Origin: Batillaria attramentaria
Lineage: Eukaryota > Mollusca > Gastropoda > Batillariidae
NCBI GenBank assembly: GCA_018292915.2
Contig: JACVVK020000171.1
Span: forward strand, 518,501-582,500
Reading direction: 5' to 3'
DNA: 64,000 nt
A program made the translations under genes and the position numbers. Position 1 is the stretch's first letter; every line of letters begins with the position of its first letter. Below the pieces are notes generated by a model, which searched no databases, had not been told where the DNA came from, and was given only the letters and a program-made list of their open reading frames with translations. Positions 49,501-59,208 of this stretch are shown piece by piece.

Positions 49501-52500
49501 CAAAATGTCAAATGTATGGCCCCAGCCGGGATACGAACTCACTACATCAGTACATGTACCCGAGCATCAGAAGTCCAACGCTCGCAAACTACTATGCCGA
49601 TGATCAAATAATGCCTAGTCAATGGCTATCACAACCCACCTAACAACATATAATTCATATATATATCAAGTGTGCATGGTAAAAATCCCACATACATCTT
49701 TCGAACAAGTGTATCCTGTGGGTGGTAGTGGTGTAGAAAACAGAAATGTGTCACACATACACACACCAGAGCGAATTTCAGGGTGGAGGTATGCACATGA
49801 CCCCATAAAACACCGCTTAGCAACAGCAGCAGGCTTTCACTGATTCATCCCCCCCCCCACCCAACCAGCCCTGCGGCGCCTTGAGTGGCTAAGATGATGT
49901 GTGCTGTAAAGATGCCTACCGTACCCTATCATACCATACCCGGGGCTTAAAAATCATAAAATGGTCAGTGACCCAAAAGGATGAAAACCGCGTGGTATTT
50001 AGTGGTTTCGTGACGAAGTGGCCAAAGCCACCAGCACGCAGCTCTGCAAAGCAAAATTAATGTGTAATGCTACGGGTGTGAGGGGAGCATGCTCCCCTGG
50101 AATATTCTACAAAATAGACTAAAACCAAAGCAATCTGGCGCAGTCTGGCATGATTTTAACTATGTGCTTCAGAGGAGAAACCTTTTCTCTTTTTTGGAGG
50201 AAAATATTTATAATTAGACTGAAATCTGTGAAATTTGGTGTGTTCTGGCATAATTTGAAGTGCCTCAGAGGAGGAAACACGATGAGTGACGCTCTCGAAT
50301 TATAAAAAGACTGAAACTCGGGTCGAGATGCAGAGCTAGAGGCACTGGGTTCCATATGGGTGAAATTCAAGCCAAACATGCAATTTAGCAATTTTAAAAG
50401 CATTTGGTGGTCTCCCTGAGCACTGTAAATTTATGTAAAATATGAATGTGGCACTTCTCTCAGGGTTGCTACTAACAGTAAGTATATCTGACCCATGGTT
50501 TGCTCAACAAACAGAATTTAAGTCAGGGTAGGTTTCCCAAAAAACAGATTTGAGTCACCCAGACTGAAAAGTGTCACCCATGAAAGACACTTTTGGGGGG
50601 CATAAACTTTTTTGAGTGAAAACTGGAAGATTTTAAGCTCTGCGTACCCTCTCCCTCCTCTATCAGCCACTAGTATCAGACTCTGTACATTGTACTCGTC
50701 CACACCAGCTGTCTAAACACCAGCTGCTGGAGATAACTATTGGCACTGCTTATCAGCTTAAACAATCCTGCGCTGAAACTGAAAATGAAAAACAAGATAG
50801 GAAATTCTTCTTGACTTGTCTGCACTTAAATATTTCCGATTTAAAAGAAAAAACAGGAAAGGAAGGAAAAAAGAGCGTGATACATGCATGGCAACGTCTT
50901 TTCAGATGAAAAATGAATTACAGCCAGTTGAACTGGACGCCTGAATAACTTCATTGATTCTCCTTTCTCTCTCTACTCACCTCTTGACATTGTCCTTTTC
51001 GTCATCTTCCAGGTCATCAACACTTAGAACGCTTTCACTGAAACAGGAAAAAAAAAATCAAAACATTATTTCATCTACATGTGGACAAAGTGAGAGAGAG
51101 AGAGAGAGAGAGAAGGCAGTCAAAAACTAAACAAGAGAATGTGGAACAAAACAAGACAAAATTAAGTGAAAGACAAAACAAAAAATGAGTTGAAAAAGCA
51201 GAAGCAAGGACCTTTCTGCCATGAACCATAAACTGCATCATTTAAATTTGTTGTGTACAGCAACAAGATGCTGAACTTTTCTCGTCTTGTGTCACTGTCA
51301 GTCGTTGTTGGTGGGATGGTGAACACAGTGAAATCTATACATGTATCGTTGATAACCTGTTACAATTTTACATGTGCGCACCAGAACGCAGTCCTTCTGA
51401 TAAACAGTTAATCACTCCTCCTCTCAACTGATCAATTAATTATCAACCAGTTAACACCTGCGGTGGCGCCATCAGCGTTAATGACATGCATTTAAAATAA
51501 CCATGGTATGCAATACTGCATGCGCCACTGACCTGTCCATACTCAACTAACCACAACCGATGCAACGCACGAGTCCGGAGCAAAATAGCGCTCATGAGAT
51601 GCGGGCAAGCTGATAAATACCCAAACACTTTCATTAAAAAAAAAATGTCTCCATGAGTCTGTAGTCTAAATATATTATGGCCTCGCCACGCAACAACTCA
51701 GTTACGTAACTAGCCTCGTACGCGTCTTTTGCGGCCGGCCCCACCTCGAAGTCAGTCAAAACCGCCAGTACCATTCAACATTCACATCAGTAGCAAAGCC
51801 AATCGGTGGTATGAAATCTAGTGTGAAGCCACGTAATTCCGAAACTCCCCTAAAGGGCAGAGAGTTATAAATACTTTCCAACTTCTTGTCTATCAATGGA
51901 ATTCAGTCGTGCTTGGCACGTGCCCTCGCGCTTCCCTCCCTCAGACCATCAGACGCGTGGGGGGAACTGACAAGACCTTTCCCACCCACGCTAAAAATGA
52001 AAGTGGGCCTTCCAAGGTAACAACGACCCAATTCCTATCTTACACAACTGATAAAGTACAATACACCATCGTGATCACGTATAAAGTTAAACGATTCCAC
52101 CATCTGCACTGCGCTGACATTCTACCGACAGTCCTGACAGTGACAGAAGCCGGTCGCTAGTGTCTGTGCCACCCTCTAGGACAGTCTGGCCGTTTCAAGC
52201 TTCTCTGGTCACTATGATCTGATCTGACCTAACGTTACATGGGCACCACGTGAGTGATGCCAAAACTTTTTCAACACCTTTGGATGGACCACCTCCCTGT
52301 TGCATTTCATCATACCTGGATGTAATCACTATCACTAGTATCAGTATACTGTTTGCTGTATACAAGTCCAGCTGTAACTGAAGCAATGATAATTATCATA
52401 ATATCTATTATGGCAAGTATTTAACCTGACTTCCAGACTGTGCACAGTACATTTTTTTTAAACAGCGTGCCTGTGTTTTTACCTTGATTCAACACAATCA

Positions 52501-54927
52501 TAAAGAGCATTATTGTATGTACTGACACATGTAATGACTTTAATGATTTTAATCTTTAATCCTATAACAGTATTAACACCAGGCCATGCTTTAACACAAA
52601 GAACTGATGTTGCATGCAGACATGTGCCATTACATTGATTAGGCATAATTATCTGTTGCATTCACTCTTACTACTTAATTATTGGGTAATTCAAGTAAAA
52701 CCTTGCTTCACTAAACTGCTTTACACATAAAGCATTGAAGAAGAATTCAAATGCAGTACATGTATACATGTTAAAATCAAACTGAATGGATCTTGGAGCT
52801 ACAAACTATTTTGTTGAACCTGTAGCAGTGACTGCTGTTTCAAGCTCAGCTGGTTACCCTCAGCTGAAATATTTCATATCAAACAGCTGGGTTCAGATAA
52901 TGATGTAACATTATAGTAATACTGATTATTCTGTAACTAGTTTAAAGTATAATGAACACAGTAGTAATAGTTGTAGACAGTTGTAAAGGTGACACTTTGA
53001 ATTTCACCTATGGCTAGTAAGAGTAAGAGATGATGACTGAGATAGATCTAGTTTTTCTTACCTGACTACAAAAATAAGGCAAACCCCAAAAAGTCAGCCC
53101 TATAAACCAAATGACCACTTCAAACACTTGCAACACAATGCCTGAAAAAAAGCTCTTCTTGTACTCACCGAACGTAATACTCATCATAAAAAGGATGCAT
53201 TCTCTGACCACAAGGGTCGAGGACAAGAGGAAAACCTTTCCCCATGGCAGACCAGACACAGAATGACCACGCTAGCGCCTTCCCTCATTCAAATCCAAAT
53301 CCTTCTGTACACACACCAAACAAACCCCCAATGACCTGTCCTGGGCTGCGTTCAGCATCAGCAACAGCCTTTTCGCACCCAGAAACACTAGTATTATTCC
53401 TGGCCAGTAGAAGGGGAAGTGCAGGGCTGCTGCTTTGCTGTGCTGAACGAGCCCATGTTTTCCCCCATCCCATGTCCTCTCTGTACCTGAGCAACCCTGT
53501 TGGGAATGTTGACTTGCGCCCAGTGCAACCTGGCAGCAAACTCCTGCTTCCTCAATGCCCTGCATCGTCTTTGGACGCGGAACAAGGAACTACATTCAAC
53601 CGACAACAGAACTACATCCAAACTGGCAGAGGTGGACTGTGAAGAATGTAGGTATCACATACCAAATTTTGTCAGAAATAATTTGATCAGACCTGTTGCT
53701 CCCCATAAGAAGAAAACCCTGCTTTTCCTGGGACACCTATCAGACACAAGACTTGGGGGAAACACGAAGGTATCAGTGAGGTACACTGTAGTAACATAAA
53801 TTTATGTAAAACATGTAATGTTTGTAGCGTGACTCAGTCAGTACACTGGGAACAGTCAGTGTGAGGGTGTGTGTGTGTGTTTCACGGTTTGTACACACAT
53901 AATCTGCAACCACACAAGTTTTAATCCTTGAGCTTAACTGCCTGTGATGTCTGAAGTCAAATTGGTACATTCAATTTTATGAAATTATACATTTACAGCT
54001 GGGAATCAACAGAACCTATTCCCTGCTACACAGTACACAGGGGCAAGTCCAAAAGTTGGGCCAGGTAAGTAAAATCTGTCACTCCCTCCCTTCCCCCTGT
54101 CTCTCCCAAGTTCAGCTATCACATAGACTGTGCTGTATCATTCAATTACAGGATAGCCATTCCTGTAACAAAGTGAAATAGCAAAAGCTGAACTGTGTGG
54201 ACAGCTCAACATACAGTAAAATGCTCTGTCTCCACTAGGCACTAGCAGGCAGTGTCCTGAGTGTGTTAACTGTTATCTCTAGTGGGCAGGGTGTTACTGC
54301 TTTGCTCAAGTATAGTCTATGCCTCACCCTAACATTACATGTACTATTTTAACCGCTGAGAGACAAAAGTCACTATCAGTATCACTGACTGGAGAGAAAG
54401 TAGATCACTGTCACTGATGACAGCATACCTCTCAACAGACCTGTACAAACTATGTTATTTCATGGAGGAATACTTTCTGTTTTATAAATTACGCCAAAAA
54501 ACTTACTGTGACCACAGGTCAACACCAAGCATGTATACATACTATAACACACACCTAACACGACTTCTGAGTTGTAAGGATCCCAAAATTTCGCTACTGA
54601 GGTACATCAGACATGCATAATAATATAGTCTGTGTATGTACACAGATCTCTGAGTAAAGATATTAGGCACATTCGAATGGATCGCAATGGTCATTTTTAC
54701 GGGTGGTTGCCTGCGTATCAAGAGAACTTGAAGTAAAATGCATCGCAAAGATTTTGAATAAATCAAGCTATCCCCAGTCATGATTGTGCATGGGCAGACG
54801 GTGTCATTTCGCTGTCACAGAAGTGTCACGAGTATAAAGTACGTGTAATCTCAAAGTAGTCTTTCCATTACCTCTCAATGCTCCGACTCGACGGTCGAAA
54901 AAGAGCGATTCTCTTGCCGTAATTCAT
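32177..54927 (-). CDS. Clock: Circadian transcription factor CLOCK (bHLH-PAS)
   Basis: CLOCK dimerises with BMAL1/CYCLE and activates genes carrying CACGTG E-boxes. Coding exons in transcript order: 54927-54872, 51037-50981, 44504-44356, 43145-43054, 42588-42499, 41964-41844, 39917-39798, 39354-39165, 38919-38813, 37810-37663, 36862-36657, 34404-34121, 33545-33477, 33058-32887, 32397-32177. Phases agree throughout: 693 residues. The bHLH is at about 38-88 ([35 protein letters not shown]). PAS-A is at about 105-185 ([34 protein letters not shown]). PAS-B is at about 275-376 ([35 protein letters not shown]). A Ser-rich segment follows at 400-445, then a Gln-rich coiled coil at about 570-612 ([18 protein letters not shown]) matching the exon-19 region of mouse CLOCK. 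The start is the first in-frame ATG after a TGA. The family is certain; exon 1 is inferred from phase and splice site. Confidence 0.93.
33477..33545 (-). CDS. Clock: 69-nt CLOCK exon, possible cassette
   Basis: On the minus strand a good acceptor (TTTATGCCAG) and donor (GTGAGC) bound a 69-nt exon that starts and ends in phase 0 and codes 23 residues rich in Pro, Ser and Val. It fits between the exons at 34121-34404 and 32887-33058, both also phase 0 there. Including or skipping it keeps the frame. It is weaker than the other exons because no family motif lies in it. Confidence 0.65.
34814..35223. mobile_element. M2 hAT-like inverted-repeat element with target duplication
   Basis: A 410-bp element with perfect 13-bp terminal inverted repeats CAGGGGTCGCGTT / AACGCGACCCCTG. 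It is flanked by the 6-bp direct repeat AAGAGT (34808-34813 and 35224-35229). CAGGG-type ends are typical of hAT transposons, although hAT target duplications are usually 8 bp. It is non-coding, inside a CLOCK intron. A diverged relative lies at 15095-16052. Confidence 0.8.
35752..35815. repeat. (GT)n microsatellite
   Basis: An uninterrupted GT tract of about 64 bases, then GCGTGCGTGC, in a CLOCK intron. Confidence 0.95.
37272..37549 (+). mobile_element. M1 inverted-repeat element, copy 4
   Basis: Both ends are present: GGGCCTGTATGTAAAACTCA on the left, and AACTGTTACATGCAGGCCC on the right. The interior matches the other M1 copies. It lies in the CLOCK intron between exons 37663-37810 and 36657-36862. 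Confidence 0.85.
40988..41216 (+). mobile_element. S1 SINE, 5'-truncated copy in a CLOCK intron
   Basis: Begins ATGTTCAGCCCACCAAATTTG and ends TTGGGTAAAGCGCCTATATA plus an (ATT)n tail. One family E-box, CACGTG, is intact at 41117-41122; the other has become CGCGTG. Confidence 0.85.
42004..42410. repeat. Compound (GT)n-(GA)n microsatellite with a duplicated block
   Basis: A (GT)n tract of about 64 bases, then TATGTGCGCGCGCGTGCATGCG and (GA)n. The same series (GT)n - GCGCGCG - GCATGCGTGC - (GA)n is repeated at about 42130-42209, followed by two further GT tracts up to 42410. It occupies most of the CLOCK intron between exons 41844-41964 and 42499-42588. Confidence 0.95.
44119..44249 (+). repeat. 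Poly-G tract beside the CLOCK bHLH exon
   Basis: Several runs of 8 to 16 consecutive G on the plus strand, separated by short A/T/C interruptions, densest at 44189-44236. The tract lies in the CLOCK intron immediately downstream (in transcript terms) of the bHLH exon at 44356-44504. The coding-sense strand is therefore poly-C and the template strand poly-G. Confidence 0.95.
45217..45472 (+). mobile_element. S4 tRNA-derived SINE
   Basis: The head contains TGAGTGGTGGTCTAACAGGC (A-box region) and GGGTTCGAGCCC (B-box). The body includes TCGCGGGTTTCTCTCTGGGT and GGCGCTGCACCGCAGAGAGG. It is the only copy in the window. It lies in the large CLOCK intron 2. Confidence 0.7.
46190..46330 (+). repeat. 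R5 dispersed repeat, partial copy 3
   Basis: Matches the right-hand third of the R5 copies (GTTGGCTCAGTGCCAGC, CACTGTCCAGGTGTCCTAAG, AATAAAAATGGT). It ends CCCCTTTAAA, which may be the true right end of the family. Confidence 0.6.
48353..48632. mobile_element. M3 fold-back element, copy 2
   Basis: The arms are GCTCAGTTGGTATAGTTTGC and its inverse, ending TATACTACCTGAGC. Flanks GCCAGAAAC (48344-48352) and GCCAGTAAC (48633-48641) match at 8 of 9 positions and may be a target duplication. The interior has a CACGTG at 48521-48526. It lies in CLOCK intron 2. Confidence 0.8.
49418..49590 (-). mobile_element. S3 tRNA-derived SINE, copy 4
   Basis: A minus-strand copy with GAGTTCGTATCCCGGCTGGG and the TTTGATATCACCCGTATGTG body. 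The A-box end is disrupted. It lies in CLOCK intron 2. Confidence 0.7.
51680..52260. promoter_or_regulatory. CpG-richer segment with two CACGTG E-boxes in CLOCK intron 1
   Basis: Compared with its surroundings this stretch has more CpG (for example CGTACGCGTC and GCGGCCGG near 51720-51740). It contains CACGTG at 51917-51922, inside the 10-bp palindrome GGCACGTGCC, and again at 52247-52252. CACGTG is the canonical CLOCK:BMAL1 site. An internal promoter or autoregulatory element is inference only. Confidence 0.35.
53244..53642 (+). other. Open frame in CLOCK intron 1, not recognised
   Basis: A 132-codon plus-strand frame that contains no obvious repeat. The predicted protein has no motif, signal or domain that I recognise, and the opposite strand is also partly open. 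Chance is the most likely explanation; it is noted because it is the longest non-repetitive open frame in this intron. Confidence 0.15.
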
Positions 54928-55039
54928 AGCAGATGACCGCCAGCATTCACTCCATCCCGCATATGCATCGTCTTCACGGCGATGAAAGAGTACTCTCAGT
55001 ATTTTCTTTCAGTGATGCAATAGAATGTCAGCAAATTTG

Positions 55040-55110
55040 TCTCGAGTAATCACCCACGGACTCTTCCGCCATTTTGTTTGATGACGTTATTCCGTCGACC
55101 AATAAAAACT
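55040..55110 (-). promoter_or_regulatory. Predicted CLOCK core promoter
   Basis: Read on the minus strand, about 140-180 bases upstream of the chosen CLOCK start codon, lie in order: an inverted CCAAT box (ATTGG, 55103-55099), a CRE-like core (ACGTCA, 55087-55082), and AAAATGGCGGAAG (55075-55063). The last resembles the YY1/ETS motif common at TATA-less promoters. No TATA box is seen. Motif spacing fits a housekeeping-type promoter; the transcription start is not known. Confidence 0.5.
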
Positions 55111-55181
55111 AATGAATGAAAATAGTACAACCTTGACACGATTCTCGGTTCACCCTCGCTGGCAGCTTCGGCGATGCGTGC

Positions 55182-55237
55182 CAACCCTGTACCCGGGTCG
55201 TCGCTTGAGGAGAAGCGAGGACGCGGGTACAGGGTTG
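55182..55237. repeat. GC-rich inverted repeat upstream of CLOCK
   Basis: A perfect 14-bp outer stem, CAACCCTGTACCCG with CGGGTACAGGGTTG, continues as an imperfect inner stem with AGCGA/TCGCT around the centre near 55209. It lies about 255 bases upstream of the CLOCK start codon. Confidence 0.8.
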
Positions 55238-55353
55238 ATTGCGTGCTTGACGACACCTCGGGCGCTGTCCCCGTTGGCCTAACTTTTTAGCGTTCCACCC
55301 CAAATGTTGTTAAAACTCTACAGCAAACTGATCCTCAAACATACATGTATTTG

Positions 55354-55359
55354 GTGCGC

Positions 55360-55390
<31 letters not shown>

Positions 55391-55391
55391 T
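55354..55391. repeat. (CG)n(TG)n alternating tract
   Basis: About ten CG dinucleotides run directly into about nine TG dinucleotides, a strictly alternating purine-pyrimidine tract of about 38 bases. Confidence 0.95.
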
Positions 55392-58172
55392 GGTTTACCC
55401 GCTGTTTGTATGCACGTACCTGTCCCGAAACTGTGATTATCAGTCAGAAACTCCAGCATGAAACAAGAATTCACTGACCTGTGATGAACTCTTTGACTAT
55501 GAAATCTCTAAAATTATGGGCAAGAGCATGCCTAAGGAGTTTACAAAATCAAAAATCACTCTGTGTCACATACTGTCTCAATAGTGTCTGAAAAATCTGT
55601 CTGTAAAGGATATTTTCAAGTTTGTTTGTTTTGTGTGTGTGTTCGGGTGTTTTCATATTTGTTTTTGTTTTGTTTTTTCTCCATTGTGTGCCATTATCAA
55701 ATGATCAGTAGTAAACCAGCCGTTTGTCCAGTTCAATGTTTCATTAGCAGCTAGCGTATCTACATGTATTTTGCCTTTCTCTACTTTGAGACGTCAAAAG
55801 CTCCTCTGCTTGCCCAGGTGAGACAGTGAGCTGTGAAGGTAACTGTTTGACACTGTCCTTTGTGTCTGTTGCCACAACACTGAAGCTCGCTCCATGCATC
55901 AGTTCTCACCCCTGTCACTGCAAAAAGAAGACTGTGTGGAAGTTGTGTTCATTTCTTTATTTTCAGTTCAGAAACAATACTGGATCCATTCACATGTTTT
56001 AGCATTTGAAGTAGGAAACCATAAAAAACAACAAAGTGATAGACATTTTTGGTGTAAAAGTAAATGAAGGTGTAATGCCCCCCCCCCCTCGCACCCACAC
56101 ACACACACACAAAGTGCTTTGGTGAATGTTAAGACTGATGTATGAGAAACTGGTGATCGTTTAACTGCAGTTCACAAAGCATAGAAATTATGTATCCGAA
56201 AACCAACGCATATGCATACTGCACACTATGGGTGCACATACACCCAAACTTTCACTGAGTGATCCAGTAGCATATTCTGTAGCATGTCACAGAGCCCTAC
56301 TTGTACAGGACTTCATGTCCGCGTCGGACATCGGCCATAGATGGATTCAATTTGGTTATTTCTGATTACGTTCATACCACAGCAGACACATGTCCTATCA
56401 TTTTTGCGCCACAGTGGACAACATTTGGGACAAATGTCCTATACTTTTACAGTCAGCCAGGACATTTTGTCCTATTAAAGTTCCCTTGGAAATCAAGCCC
56501 TGCTTGTACATATAGCAAATCTTGGTATTTGAGTCGGTATGTTATGGACATGCACTCACGTTGCATATATATGTACTAATTTTCACACTTTTACAACTTC
56601 ACCGTTTATTACTTTGTTGTGGAATTAATCAAGCACGGTTGAGGTCATGTCAGTGTGCTAACATTTTACTGACAGAAACATACAGCTTCAAGAGAAATGT
56701 TTGGTGTACTGAGCATTCAAGCATTCAAATGTACAAGTGGGCAATTTCATTTTAATGATTACTCATAAAATGGTGTAAATAAGGGGCCATCGAGAACAAC
56801 AGAAATATGTACAAAATATATTGCCAGATGCCATATATCACATTCACAGATAAAAGCAATCTACCATGCCATTTTCTCTCTCTCTCTCTAAGGGGAATCT
56901 GGTGATTTGTATTACCATACACATACGCACATGCACTCAGCTTGCACAGACTCACACACACACCAAGAAAAAAAAACCAAACATTTGAGCACATGTCTTA
57001 AAAACGCCTGTTCAGATGTATTGAAAACTGTATAGAAAAGTTCAATCAGAAGTACAAAATTCAAATACAGTAACATCACATTCGACTGCTAAACCTGGCA
57101 GAAACTCTAGTGTTCTCCAGTGCATCAAGGGAGACAAGCACAAGTGTTCTCCGGTGCATCAAGGGAGACAATCGCACTTTTTTTTTTCTTTTTTAATTTC
57201 AATGGTGAGAGCGCAACCATATTGCCTCCAGCAGAAGGGAACTGCCATGTACCAGAGATCTAAAACATACAATCACAGACGGTGATGATCACAATCATTA
57301 TTTCTCCCATCTCCACTCCCCCAAAAAGAGGAAAACCCCAACAGACAAAATCACAGGATATGACAGTGCTAAGCTTGTAAACTTGTCAACTATGGGTCAT
57401 CCTGCTAGATGTTCACAGTTCAGTTTACACCTCCAACAAACTGGCAAAAACATCCAGAAAATCCCTAGGAGGCCCATGATGACGAATGTATAAATGAACA
57501 GATCAGACAAAAAGGGCAAGCAAAGGTGCATTGTAGGGAACATTGCATGGAAATGGAAACACCAAAAACGCTTTTTTTGTGTGGGAAATACGAAAAACAC
57601 CAGATGTCTATCTTACACGATTATGCACACATTCATTGAGCTTACATTTATGGAAGCCAACATCAGTGGTGAACACATCATTCAAAGTAAACTTACATGC
57701 AAACATCAAGGGAGGCTACTGGGCCACTGAGTACACTAGACTCCAGAGTACACTTATCACAACAGTTAGATCAAGTCACAAGATTTCAAAGCCACCAGAT
57801 TTAATGTAACCATCATCACCACCATATTTTCATACATGTATTTCTAGGCTTTTTTTTTTTTTTAGACAAAACTGATAACTATGCAACAGCGGTGAAGGCC
57901 TAATAAACCAGGCACTACCTTCGCATCAAGTGCAAAACATTTTGCGATATGCCTGGTAATTTTACCTGGTAGCGGATTAGTAGCTATTGCTTTAGCAGAT
58001 CTGGGGGGGGGTGGGGGGGGAGGATCCTGGAAATGGGTGTTTTCCAGAGACGATCGCAGGGACTCAAATCAGGCTGATTGTAATGTGAAATGGCGTCTTT
58101 TAAAACAAACATTTCATCCAGAGACGCCATCTTCACCACATGGTGTTCATCAATGGAAGCATTTACTCATCT

Positions 58173-59135
58173 GACAGTACAGAACATACATGATAAAACA
58201 AACGTTGTCAGGGATATATTGTTTGGGTTTTGTTATGAAAGGAGGGGTACGCCAAAAAAGCTCAGTTGGTATAGTTCGCCTGTTAGAGGGGGCAAATGTA
58301 AAATGTATACCAGTCATGCAGAAAGGGAGGGGGGGGGGGGGCAAATGTACATCAGTCATTCACTGGGAGGGGCGATTGTATCCCTGCTGCGTGTGTGCAG
58401 GTGTGATTCTAGACCAACAGCCTGATTGGCCAACTCTCGCAAGATTTCTGTGCTGTGTTCAGCAACCGACATGTTTTCGGCAATTCCTGAACTGAGTAAA
58501 ACAGCGGAAAAATGTGGGGGCAGAAGTGCCCTAGGGCGAATTTGTCAAGTATTTGAAGACTGTAGAGCATCTGAATGGCAACTGAACCTGTTGAGGATGG
58601 GAAGGAGAGTGCTTGGACAAGACGTAGTTGAAACTGAAAAAGGGCGTCTTGGGTTTTTATCGGACACCGCCACGACTGCCGTGTTATAGTTGCACACCAT
58701 TCTGATGTGCTGTGCACGACAATGAGTAGCGTGATCGAAAACGAAATTGTTGCAATCAAAAAGTGGATATTAAACTTAATGCTTATAAATTTCAGTCATC
58801 TTGTGGCCATATTCCTATAATGAGTCGTTTAAATCAAAGCTGTAAAATGGATTCCGCTGTCACGTGACTTCACCACGTGTGACCCAATCCTAGTATATAA
58901 TCGCATCCTGACTCGTGCAGCGGGTATACAATCACCCCTCCCGGTGGATGACTGGTATACATTTGCCCCCCACCCCCTCCCACATGACTGGTATACATGT
59001 ACCCCCCCCCCCCCCCACTCCACTAATGGGCGAACTGTACCAACTGAGCGACAGTACAGAACATACATGACAAAAAAAAATTGCCAGGGACAGATTGTTG
59101 GGGTTTAATTATGAAAGGAGAGGTACACCAATAAA
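58173..59135. mobile_element. M3 fold-back element, copy 3, flanked by 87-bp direct repeats
   Basis: The element (58260-59049, about 790 bp) has long inverted arms starting GCTCAGTTGGTATAGTTCGC and ending GTACCAACTGAGC. The arms share TATACCAGTCAT, poly-G and GGGAGGGGCGATTGTAT blocks. On each side an approximately 87-bp direct repeat (58173-58259 and 59050-59135) begins GACAGTACAGAACATACATG and abuts the element exactly. The repeats have diverged by roughly a fifth. The unique centre (about 58430-58800) has short frames with no recognisable product. Confidence 0.75.
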
Positions 59136-59208
59136 CAAAGTGTATGTTTAGCACCAGCTGGGAGATGGCTTTCAAACCTATGCACAAACACCTCCAACAA
59201 TCTGGAAG

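Larger units (their letters stand above)
55111..59100. other. Spacer between CLOCK and PPEF
   Basis: No exon can be supported. From left to right it holds a GC-rich hairpin (55182-55237), a (CG)n(TG)n tract (55354-55391), largely unremarkable AT-rich sequence to about 58.1 kb, and the fold-back element with its flanking direct repeats (58173-59135). The two genes are in the same orientation, so this spacer carries the CLOCK promoter side and the PPEF 3' end. Confidence 0.5.

Noticed and set aside
53244..53642. A 132-codon frame in CLOCK intron 1 as a nested gene
   Set aside because: No recognisable domain and no supporting splice or start signal. It is kept only as a low-confidence note.
58426..58759. 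Frames in the centre of the 58-59 kb fold-back element as a transposase
   Set aside because: Fewer than 120 codons on either strand and no catalytic motif or similarity to any transposase I know.
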